Below the pieces are notes generated by a model. That model was not told the DNA's origin, did not search any database, and saw only the letters and a list, made by a program, of their open reading frames with translations. 7,836 nt of DNA from an uncultured Methylococcaceae bacterium (lineage in GTDB: Bacteria > Pseudomonadota > Gammaproteobacteria > Methylococcales > Methylomonadaceae), in the NCBI GenBank assembly GCA_903903765.1, contig CAIVAH010000159.1, forward strand, positions 1-7,836, written 5' to 3'. Positions 1 to 6,478 of this stretch are shown here, piece after piece; position 1 is the first letter of the stretch; the number at the start of each line of letters is the position of its first letter. Position numbers and translations under genes: made by a program.

Positions 1-1008
1 ACCTGTTTTATCAGAACACAGTACATTCATACTGCCAAAGTTCTCAATAGAGGCTAACTGCTTAACAATCACTTTTTGCGCAGCCATGCGTTTGGCGCCA
101 TGCGCTAAATTAACGCTAATGATGGCGGGTAACAGTTGCGGCGTTAAGCCGACTGCTAAGGCTAAAGCGAATAAAAAAGAGTCAACAATGGGTTTTGCCA
201 GATAGACGTTAACGGCAAATATTAAAATCACCAGAATTAAGGTGACTTCCATCAATAAATAACCAAAACGCCTAACGCCGCGCTCAAACTCTGTTTCTGG
301 GGCTTTTTGTTTAATGCTTAATGATAATTTACCAAATTCAGTGGCAGATCCTGTTGCAACTACTAAAGCCGAACCGCAACCACTTTGGACGTGCGTGCCC
401 ATCCATAAGGTGTTAATGCGTTGACTTAAAGGCGTATCAGCTGTTAATAATCCGGGCTGTTTTTCGACGGGATAACTTTCGCCAGTTAGTAAGGCTTCAT
501 CAATAAACAAGTTTTCTGCGTGTACTAACAAACAATCACTGGGAATAATGTCGCCCGCTGATAAGGTAATCATATCGCCCGGTACCAGTTTTTCACTAGA
601 AATTTCTTGGATTTTATGGTCACGTTGGACGCAAACAGTAATCTGAACGATTGCAAGCAAGTCTTTGATTGCATTTGCTGCGCCTTTTTCTTGCCAAAAG
701 CCAAGACTGCCACTGATAAAAATAATCGTTAAGATAATAGCTGCATCGACTTTTTGATCTAAATAGAAAGATAAAATCGTGGCAAATAACAATATGAGAA
801 TGATCGAGTTTTTAAACTGAGCAATAAAGAGCTTGAAATTACTAGCTTGTTTTTTGGCGTTGAGTTGATTAGAACCGTATTGTTTAAGGCGAGCTTGAGC
901 AACCGTTTCCGTAAGTCCATTCGGTGAGGAATTTAATAAACGGAACTGTTGCTCAATTGAAGTACTCCAAAATGCTGATTGATCATGTCGGTCTTTGGAG
1001 GTTTTCAT
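1..1008 (-). CDS. MgtA/MgtB-like P3-type cation (probably Mg2+) transporting ATPase, N-terminal part
   Basis: This is the first 336 codons of a P-type ATPase; the rest lies beyond base 1. Seen: a short cytosolic N-terminus, membrane helix pair M1-M2 at about residues 66-104, the actuator domain with LVPGD (141-145) and the dephosphorylation loop LTGES (174-178), helices M3-M4 at about 250-300, and LCSDKTG (330-336), where D333 is the aspartate that becomes phosphorylated. The M4 ion-site motif reads LTPQLLP (288-294), close to the LTPEMLP of MgtA and unlike the PEGLP of calcium pumps or the CPC of heavy-metal pumps. Together with the conserved stretch QKVIVK..ASIENFGSM before the phospho-aspartate, this points to the P3B magnesium-importer branch, which sits in the inner membrane. 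Substrate is inferred from family. Start ATG 1006-1008 lies 12 bases after the stop of the TPR gene; no good Shine-Dalgarno is visible and a stop codon in the same frame lies just upstream, so translation may be coupled to the gene before it. Confidence 0.88.
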   Translation of the reverse strand, partial: MKTSKDRHDQSAFWSTSIEQQFRLLNSSPNGLTETVAQARLKQYGSNQLNAKKQASNFKLFIAQFKNSIILILLFATILSFYLDQKVDAAIILTIIFISGSLGFWQEKGAANAIKDLLAIVQITVCVQRDHKIQEISSEKLVPGDMITLSAGDIIPSDCLLVHAENLFIDEALLTGESYPVEKQPGLLTADTPLSQRINTLWMGTHVQSGCGSALVVATGSATEFGKLSLSIKQKAPETEFERGVRRFGYLLMEVTLILVILIFAVNVYLAKPIVDSFLFALALAVGLTPQLLPAIISVNLAHGAKRMAAQKVIVKQLASIENFGSMNVLCSDKTG

Positions 1009-1020
1009 GGGATATGTTGC

Positions 1021-1884
1021 TTAAGTCCAGTCATCACCGCCATCATCACTGAAACTATCATCATCCCAAGAAGAATTATCCGCAATACCAAAGTCGTTGC
1101 CGCCCATATCGCTGTTAAGGTTTTGGTTGTTATCATCATTCCAACTAGATTGATCAACCGTTGGATTATTAAAATTATCAGGATGATGACTTGGACGCTC
1201 GTCACCGTCTAAAAAGTGGTGTACTAAAGCTTCACCTGCAGCAACACCTGCACCTAATGCGGCTCCGGTCGCAAGACTGCCCATTAAACCTGAGCTTTGG
1301 CCGCCCATGGGTTGGTTCATAACGCTCCCTGCATTGTTACCATAGGGCGTGGTGTTATTAGCGTTCGGGGTATTGCCGTTATAGTTATTGGGATAGTTGT
1401 TGGGTAATACGGGTTTATTTCTTCTGGTTAAAAAGCTGATAACTATTATTAAGAGCAATAAACCAAAGAATAAACCTAGTGCTGGTAACCAGTCTTTAAC
1501 AGCACCGGGAATGTTTTGGTCGAGTGGGCTGTTTATAACAGTATTAGAGCTAGACGTTGCTAATTGAGTTTTTAAATGTTGTAAAGTTTCCGGTTTTACA
1601 AAGGCTAAGCCGGGTTGCAAACTTTCGGCTTTGCTCAATTCCGTTTTAGCATCTGCTAATAAGCCTTGCTTGGCTTTAAGTTCTGCTTCAACAAAGTGGG
1701 CTTTAGCACTGTTAGGGTGATCTTTAAGCACTTTATCCATCATAGCTTCAGCCTCAGAGAATTTACCTGCCTCGGCAGCTAAATACACTTCGTGCATGGA
1801 GGGGTCTTCTGTTGCAAAACTGCTAGTGCTTATAAATAGGGAAAAACAAAGCGTCGCTAAGGGTAAAGCTATGCGTATAAACAT
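1021..1884 (-). CDS. Secreted or membrane-anchored TPR-like protein with Asn-rich linker, Gly-rich helix and acidic tail
   Basis: This 287-residue protein has no function I can name. Residues 1-24 form a signal peptide (likely cleavage after SSFA). Residues 27-92 contain two helix-pair repeats of TPR type (EVYLAAEAGKFSEAEAMM, then AKAHFVEAELKAKQGLLADA), a fold used for protein contacts. A hydrophobic segment at 133-152 followed by TRRNK should span the inner membrane, leaving the TPR part in the periplasm and the rest in the cytosol. Residues 157-191 are low-complexity and Asn/Pro rich. Residues 198-222 form a small-residue helix (LATGAALGAGVAAGEAL) resembling membrane-associating segments in other bacterial proteins of unknown function. 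The tail (226-287) is dominated by Asp, Asn, Ser and Trp, with HH pairs at 222-223 and 233-234. A GAGG Shine-Dalgarno (1893-1896) sits 8 bases before ATG. It shortly precedes the cation ATPase, so a role as partner or cation-binding accessory is possible but unproven. Confidence 0.8.
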   Translation of the reverse strand: MFIRIALPLATLCFSLFISTSSFATEDPSMHEVYLAAEAGKFSEAEAMMDKVLKDHPNSAKAHFVEAELKAKQGLLADAKTELSKAESLQPGLAFVKPETLQHLKTQLATSSSNTVINSPLDQNIPGAVKDWLPALGLFFGLLLLIIVISFLTRRNKPVLPNNYPNNYNGNTPNANNTTPYGNNAGSVMNQPMGGQSSGLMGSLATGAALGAGVAAGEALVHHFLDGDERPSHHPDNFNNPTVDQSSWNDDNNQNLNSDMGGNDFGIADNSSWDDDSFSDDGGDDWT

Positions 1885-1912
1885 TTAATAATCCTCAGAT
1901 AGTTAATATAGG

Positions 1913-1929
1913 AATAGCATATCGCTATT
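1913..1929. repeat. Inverted repeat AATAGC-N5-GCTATT over the candidate -10
   Basis: Two perfect 6-base arms, AATAGC (1913-1918) and GCTATT (1924-1929), are separated by 5 bases. The repeat overlaps the proposed -10 element of the TPR/ATPase operon, where a bound repressor would block RNA polymerase. It has no T tract after it and is short, so an operator is more likely than a terminator. It could also arise by chance in A/T-rich DNA. Confidence 0.35.
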
Positions 1930-1944
1930 AAATCTGCTTGTCAG
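1916..1944 (-). promoter_or_regulatory. Candidate sigma-70 promoter for the TPR/ATPase operon
   Basis: On the minus strand CTGACA (1939-1944, five of six matches to the -35 consensus) is followed after exactly 17 bases by TATGCT (1916-1921, four of six matches to the -10 consensus). Transcription would begin near 1909, giving a leader of about 25 bases that includes the GAGG ribosome site. The spacing is ideal but the -10 is weak, so this is a candidate only. Confidence 0.45.
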
Positions 1945-1983
1945 ACATTATTTGTGTAAAAAAAATCCCGCGCTGTTGTAGAT

Positions 1984-4629
1984 TTAGTGAGTTGCTTTAT
2001 TGGAAGACTGATTATTTTTGGCCAATAGTAACTCAAATTCATCGATGGGTATCGGGTAGGATAGATAATACCCTTGACCATAATCACAGCCTGCTTTGAT
2101 TAATAAATCTCGTTGTTCTGCTGTTTCAATGCCTTCGGCAATAACTTTAAGACCTAATTTGTGAGCCATCACAATAATGGCTTCACATAACACCAATTGA
2201 CTCGAGGTCTCGGTCATATCACGCACAAAAGATTGGTCTATCTTAATGTAATCAAAATGATATTTATGTAAATAAGACAAAGAAGAATAACCCGTACCAA
2301 AGTCATCTAGAGATAATTGAAAGCCATTTTCTCTAAATTCATTGAGTTGATCTGAGACGGATTGATTATTTTTCAGCATCAAGCCTTCGGTTACTTCAAT
2401 AGTTATACTATTGCTAGGTAAGCCCAGTTTGTCCATGTGTTTAAACCAAGCATGATGACTGTCGTGTTTTATTTCGTTATAAAACTGCACGGGCGAAGAA
2501 TTGATACTGATTTGAAAATCTACATCAAAGGTTTTACGCCATTTTTTTAGTTGTTGCGTGGTGGTATAAAAAACCCAATTACCAATATCGACAATTAAAC
2601 CGGTTTCTTCAGCAATGGGGATAAATGATCCGGGACTAATCATACCCAATTCAGGATGTTGCCAGCGAATCAAGGCTTCTGCTTTATGAATTGCGCCGGT
2701 GGTGAGTTCCAGAATAGGTTGATAATGAATCACAAATTGATCAGCTTGAATCGCTTTATAGAGATTATGGGTAAATAATGCTCTGACTTGTGCCTCATCT
2801 TGAATCAGTTTAGTGAAATAGCAATATCTATTGCGACCTTCATGCTTCGATTTATACATGCTTTGTTCGGCATTTTTAATCAAGGTCGCTGCATCTGCAC
2901 CGTCTGCTGGTGAAACAGTGATGCCAATACTGGCAGATTGGTAAATCGTTTCTTTTTCAAGATACAGGGGTGCGGTTAAGCTGTCTAAGACAGATTGGGC
3001 GACGCGATCTGCTAAACCAATCTCATCCAAGTTATTTAAAATGATGGCAAATTCGCCACCGCCCATACGGGCAACGGTATCTATATCTCGAACGCAACTT
3101 TGTAAGCGTTGCGCTATAACCTTAATAACAAAGTCACCAGCCACATGGCCATGAACATTATTAATTTCTCTAAATCGGTCTAAGTCCACAATTAATAAGG
3201 CCATAGATAAGCCAGATAACTGGTTCTTTTGTAGTTGTTGATGAATGCGCTCCATCAACATGTTTCGATTGGGTAAACCGGTTAAGGCATCAAAATTAGC
3301 TTGTTGCCAGATTAAGCTTTCATTGTGTTTTTGATTCGTGATATCAGAAAAAATCGCAATTCTATAATGGATAGCACCATTAGGTTCATAGATACTATTA
3401 ATACTGAGCCATTCTAAAAAGAGTTCCCCAGTTTTGTGTCTGTTCCAAATTTCACCAGACCAATGCCCCATGTGGTTCAACTGCTCCCACATATTTTGGT
3501 AAAAAGCTTTATCCTGCTTACCAGAACTCAATACTTTAGGGTCTTTGCCAATCAGTTCTTCAGCGGTGTAGCCCGTAATTTTTGTATAGGCGGGGTTAAC
3601 TGAAATAATTAGGTTGTCTCTATCGGTAATCAACATCCCTTCGTGAGAATTATTAAACACTATTAGAGCCATTTCACGATCGGTGATATTGGTATGGGTG
3701 CCAATCATGTGCAGAGCTGAACCCTGGTCATCACGTTGGATGACCTTACCTCGGGTGAACATCCATGACCAACTCTTATCAGAGTTAATAACTCTATGTT
3801 CGTTGGTAAAAAGTGTCGTATTTCCATCAAGATGCGCTTGCAGGCCTTCATCAAAACGGGTGAGATCATCTGGGTGGATAATAGCTGTATTTTGCTTATC
3901 AGTTTTATTGCTGATTAAGTCTAAAAAATTGACGCTACCTGAAGATTTGTAAACTTCATCATTAGTAATGTTCCAATCCCATAGCTCGTCACCGGATTGA
4001 TCAAGTAAAAATTGCCAACGCTGCTCACTGGCTTTTAGTGCAGTTTCTGCACGAATTCGTTCGGATTTTTCTCTGAGCAGTTCTATGGTACGAGTGGATA
4101 GGCTGTCATACATGTTTAAAACAGTATCAATCAGCGTCTTCATTGCAACACTCATTTCAAGATTGGCTTGTGCTTTGGCGCTGTCTAAAGTATGGCCGTT
4201 TTCGAGACCTTGCACGGCTTTTGCCATCCGTTTGTCGGTATCTAAAATGTGATAAGCCAGCCATTGTGTTAGAAAGCCGAGTATATCGGCTAGGGTTTCA
4301 TCTAATGACTTAGTGCCGGCCTGACTCTGTAACTCATTAATCTTTTTAATAAAGCTTAGATGGGTCTGATGATGATTTTGATACCATGGATCTTCTTTGA
4401 AGTAGCTTTTCCAAATCACTTCTTCACAAGTAAAGTGGTAGTCGGTGTAGTCAACTAAATCTTTGAAGATCTTCTCTAGGTCAACTGAATTAGAGCGGTC
4501 TGCTAAATGCGCCGCTAATAAATTTAAAAGCTTGACTAGTTCTTGGTGTTGCTCATCAATCTGGGCAATGCCAGTTTCTAGATTCTTGCTCCAAGGAAAA
4601 ACTTCAAAAAAGGTATTCATTAGCGGCAT
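1984..4629 (-). CDS. Hemerythrin-PAS-PAS-GGDEF-EAL c-di-GMP signalling protein, probable phosphodiesterase
   Basis: This 881-residue protein is soluble, with no membrane segment. Domains in order: bacteriohemerythrin (about 10-140), helical linker (150-205), PAS (about 201-318), PAS (about 320-434), GGDEF (about 440-606) and EAL (about 618-870). All seven di-iron ligands expected of hemerythrin are present: H28, H65, E69, H86, H90, H127 and D132, so it should bind oxygen or respond to redox state. The GGDEF signature reads RMGGGEF (521-527): the catalytic acidic residue at 525 is glycine, while the metal-binding D482 and the inhibitory-site R514/D517 remain. The EAL part keeps E652 of EAL, N710, E745, D775-D776 in DDFGTGYSS, K796, E832 and Q852, the residues for metal binding and hydrolysis of c-di-GMP to pGpG. 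I infer a phosphodiesterase whose inactive GGDEF may bind GTP as a regulator. ATG 4627-4629 has a GAG ribosome site 5 bases before it; the next ATG (4618-4620) lacks one. It is divergent from the multicopper oxidase. Confidence 0.93.
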   Translation of the reverse strand: MPLMNTFFEVFPWSKNLETGIAQIDEQHQELVKLLNLLAAHLADRSNSVDLEKIFKDLVDYTDYHFTCEEVIWKSYFKEDPWYQNHHQTHLSFIKKINELQSQAGTKSLDETLADILGFLTQWLAYHILDTDKRMAKAVQGLENGHTLDSAKAQANLEMSVAMKTLIDTVLNMYDSLSTRTIELLREKSERIRAETALKASEQRWQFLLDQSGDELWDWNITNDEVYKSSGSVNFLDLISNKTDKQNTAIIHPDDLTRFDEGLQAHLDGNTTLFTNEHRVINSDKSWSWMFTRGKVIQRDDQGSALHMIGTHTNITDREMALIVFNNSHEGMLITDRDNLIISVNPAYTKITGYTAEELIGKDPKVLSSGKQDKAFYQNMWEQLNHMGHWSGEIWNRHKTGELFLEWLSINSIYEPNGAIHYRIAIFSDITNQKHNESLIWQQANFDALTGLPNRNMLMERIHQQLQKNQLSGLSMALLIVDLDRFREINNVHGHVAGDFVIKVIAQRLQSCVRDIDTVARMGGGEFAIILNNLDEIGLADRVAQSVLDSLTAPLYLEKETIYQSASIGITVSPADGADAATLIKNAEQSMYKSKHEGRNRYCYFTKLIQDEAQVRALFTHNLYKAIQADQFVIHYQPILELTTGAIHKAEALIRWQHPELGMISPGSFIPIAEETGLIVDIGNWVFYTTTQQLKKWRKTFDVDFQISINSSPVQFYNEIKHDSHHAWFKHMDKLGLPSNSITIEVTEGLMLKNNQSVSDQLNEFRENGFQLSLDDFGTGYSSLSYLHKYHFDYIKIDQSFVRDMTETSSQLVLCEAIIVMAHKLGLKVIAEGIETAEQRDLLIKAGCDYGQGYYLSYPIPIDEFELLLAKNNQSSNKATH

Positions 4630-4715
4630 CTATGCTCAAGACAAAAGTGGGTGTCTGTTAATTCATGCGCTGATTTAACGCGTAACTGGTATTTTGATGC
4701 GTAATGATACTAAAT

Positions 4716-4726
4716 AATTGCCAATT
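4716..4726. repeat. Palindrome AATTG-C-CAATT next to the larger palindrome
   Basis: Two perfect 5-base arms flank a single C at 4721. Its centre is exactly 20 bases, about two helical turns, from the centre of the 17-base palindrome at 4741, and both have a single-base centre. The sequences of the arms differ, so they need not bind the same protein. On its own this element would be weak evidence. Confidence 0.35.
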
Positions 4727-4732
4727 GTGTAC

Positions 4733-4749
4733 GATTCATAATATGAATC
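4733..4749. repeat. Perfect 17-base palindrome, candidate shared operator
   Basis: GATTCATA (4733-4740), a central A (4741) and TATGAATC (4742-4749) form 8-base arms with no mismatch. The centre lies 104 bases before the oxidase start and 112 before the signalling gene start, almost midway. The short 1-base centre argues against an RNA hairpin and for a site bound by a dimeric regulator. The regulator is not identified. Confidence 0.55.
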
Positions 4750-4808
4750 TTATGCTTGTGCCCTAAAATTAACTCCTATACACTCAGTTACTCATAAACC
4801 CTAATAAT

Positions 4809-4814
4809 TATAAT
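4809..4814 (+). promoter_or_regulatory. Candidate -10 element of the multicopper oxidase
   Basis: A perfect TATAAT lies 30 bases before the start codon and would place transcription start near 4821, leaving a leader of about 24 bases with the AGGAGG site. The bases 16-18 upstream (AGTTAC region, 4786-4791) do not resemble TTGACA, so the promoter would need an activator or this is a chance match in A/T-rich DNA. Confidence 0.35.
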
Positions 4815-4844
4815 GAAAGGGTCTTTTTAGCTTAGGAGGTTAAT

Positions 4845-6452
4845 ATGACAACGGTAACAAATATTCAGCGCCGCCGATTTTTAGGTCAATCGGCTATCGG
4901 TTTGGCGGCTTATGCTAGTTTGCCTAAATTTGTCGCCGCGATGGGCGATATGCAAGGTTTTCCGAAAGTGACGCCGAACAAAGCTAATCCCCAATTTAAA
5001 GCCGATGTGGAGTTTGATTTGTTTTGTAGTCTGGGATCCGTGTCGATATTACCTGGGCAAAACACTAAGGTTCAACATTATTCTGCGCAATTAAAAACAG
5101 GGCCTAAAGACACACTCATCGATATTCCGGGTTCTTACTTAGGACCGTTAATCAATTTACATCAAGGTCAAAAAGTTAGAATCAATCTGTACAATCAATT
5201 ACCCGAGCCTACTGTTACGCATTGGCATGGCTTACATGTGCCGGCCAATATGGATGGACATCCGCAGTATGCCATTATGCCCGGTGCTGTATTAGTGTAT
5301 GAATTTGAAGTGCTGAATAGGGCAGGGATGAATATTTATCACCCTCATGCGCACGAAGCTACCGCTACGCAGGTTTATAATGGTTTAGCGGGTGCGTTAT
5401 TTGTCAGAGATGCAGAAGAAACCGCTTTAGAGTTACCGTCTGGTGCTTACGAATTGCCTATTGTTATTCAAGATCGCCGGTTTGATCAACAAAACCAATT
5501 AGTCTATGCCCGTAATCGTCATGATCACATGCTGGGACTTTATGGTGAGCAAATTTTGGTTAATGGCCATGCTAATTACCAAATTGACGTAGAAAGTCGG
5601 GCATATCGGTTACGCGTTTTAAATGGTTCTAATGCGCGTATTTATAAATTGGCATGGGATGATGGTACACCGCTTACGGTGCTGGGTGTAGATGGGGGGT
5701 TGTTAGCGCAACCTGAAGTCAAGCCGTATGTAATGTTAGCGCCGGGTGAGCGTTTAGATGTGTGGGCTGATTTTAGTGGTAGAAATGTCGGCTCATCATT
5801 GGTCTTACGTAGTTTAGCTTTTTCTGGGGTATTGCCTAAAATGGCTGAGCGGATGGGCGGCATGATGATGCATGCTAATCAATTGCCGGTTGGTAGTGAG
5901 TTCGCTATTTTTACGGCCCGTGTCACTAAAAAGGTGAGTGATAGTCCAAAGTTACCGAGTAAATTATCGACTATTGCCACTCATTCGGTAAGCAATACTG
6001 CTAATCCAAATAAACCCTTACCTATAGCCATTTCTGAAAGTCCTATGGCTATGTTGCTTAATGGTAAAGCCTATGCATTTAATGAGCCTTTACCCACAGA
6101 GCGTATTAAGCTTAACAGTCTACAGTTAATGGAAATATTTCATAATCATGGGGCAGGTGGCCATGGGAGAGGAATGGGCATGATGATGGCAATGGCGCAT
6201 CCGATACATTTGCACGGCCAACAGTTTCAGATTGTGAGCCGTACTATTAACGCTAATCATACAGAAGATTATGCGACCGTGCGGGATGGTTTTATTGATA
6301 CGGGTTTAAAAGATACGGTATTGGTCATGCCGGGTGAAACGGTTAGAATTATTAAGCCGTTTGAAGATTTTACCGGCTTATTTATGTATCACTGTCATAA
6401 TCTTGAACATGAAGATATGGGTATGATGCGTGAATTTTTGGTTTACGCTTAA
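4845..6452 (+). CDS. Tat-exported CueO-like multicopper oxidase
   Basis: This 535-residue protein is a three-cupredoxin-domain oxidase that couples substrate oxidation to reduction of oxygen to water; CueO relatives oxidise Cu(I) in the periplasm and protect against copper. The N-terminus carries a twin-arginine motif RRRFLG (9-14) before a hydrophobic stretch ending near residue 32, so it should be exported folded. All copper ligands are visible: HWH (126-128), HPH (166-168), HPIHLHG (452-458) and HCHNLEHEDMGM (516-527), with type 1 ligands H452, C517, H522 and axial M527. The last motif is nearly identical to that of CueO. Met-rich stretches at 333-342 and 443-450 could bind Cu(I), but they are shorter than the Met-rich insert of E. 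coli CueO, and total length is slightly above that protein (516). A strong AGGAGG (4834-4839) is 5 bases before ATG. Laccase-type activity on organic substrates cannot be excluded. The dehydrogenase follows 26 bases after the stop. Confidence 0.93.
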   Translation: MTTVTNIQRRRFLGQSAIGLAAYASLPKFVAAMGDMQGFPKVTPNKANPQFKADVEFDLFCSLGSVSILPGQNTKVQHYSAQLKTGPKDTLIDIPGSYLGPLINLHQGQKVRINLYNQLPEPTVTHWHGLHVPANMDGHPQYAIMPGAVLVYEFEVLNRAGMNIYHPHAHEATATQVYNGLAGALFVRDAEETALELPSGAYELPIVIQDRRFDQQNQLVYARNRHDHMLGLYGEQILVNGHANYQIDVESRAYRLRVLNGSNARIYKLAWDDGTPLTVLGVDGGLLAQPEVKPYVMLAPGERLDVWADFSGRNVGSSLVLRSLAFSGVLPKMAERMGGMMMHANQLPVGSEFAIFTARVTKKVSDSPKLPSKLSTIATHSVSNTANPNKPLPIAISESPMAMLLNGKAYAFNEPLPTERIKLNSLQLMEIFHNHGAGGHGRGMGMMMAMAHPIHLHGQQFQIVSRTINANHTEDYATVRDGFIDTGLKDTVLVMPGETVRIIKPFEDFTGLFMYHCHNLEHEDMGMMREFLVYA

Positions 6453-6469
6453 CAATTAAATGAATGACT

Positions 6470-6475
6470 GGAGGG
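6470..6475 (+). promoter_or_regulatory. Ribosome binding site that sets the dehydrogenase start
   Basis: GGAGGG lies 3 bases before ATG 6479 (5 bases if only GGAG pairs). It falls inside the reading frame that would begin at ATG 6464, and no ribosome site precedes 6464. This favours 6479 as the true start. Confidence 0.65.
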
Positions 6476-6478
6476 TCG

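Larger units (their letters stand above)
4630..4844. promoter_or_regulatory. Divergent intergenic region between signalling gene and multicopper oxidase
   Basis: These 215 bases contain no supported gene. They must hold the promoter of the signalling gene (leftward) and of the oxidase (rightward). Visible structure: two copies of GCGTAA (4680-4685 and 4699-4704, 19 bases apart), palindrome AATTGCCAATT (4716-4726), a perfect 17-base palindrome (4733-4749), a perfect TATAAT (4809-4814) and an ACCCT/AGGGT inverted repeat (4798-4802 and 4818-4822) followed by five T. No convincing leftward -35/-10 pair was found, and I saw no match to the CueR/MerR-type dyad with a long spacer that would be expected for a classical copper promoter. 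Confidence 0.6.

Noticed and set aside
979..1212. Open frames on the plus strand (77 codons) and a second minus-strand frame (1005-1205) over the acidic tail of the TPR gene
   Set aside because: They are Ile/Thr/Val-rich by-products of the GAT/AAT codon bias of the acidic, Asn-rich coding sequence, lack ribosome sites and lie within a better-supported gene.
1958..1986. Possible terminator after the signalling gene (GCGCGGG followed by eight T on the minus strand)
   Set aside because: The only stem found is a 5-base AAATC/GATTT pairing with a 12-base loop that overlaps the stop codon, too weak to call an intrinsic terminator.
3683..3952. Plus-strand open frame of 89 codons inside the signalling gene
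   Set aside because: It is antisense to the first PAS domain, has no ribosome site and no recognisable protein features.
4463..4678. Plus-strand open frame of 71 codons across the start of the signalling gene
   Set aside because: Mostly antisense to the hemerythrin domain; the conserved iron ligands are coded on the other strand.
5642..5863. Minus-strand open frame of 73 codons inside the multicopper oxidase
   Set aside because: It is a shadow of a well-supported cupredoxin-domain coding sequence.
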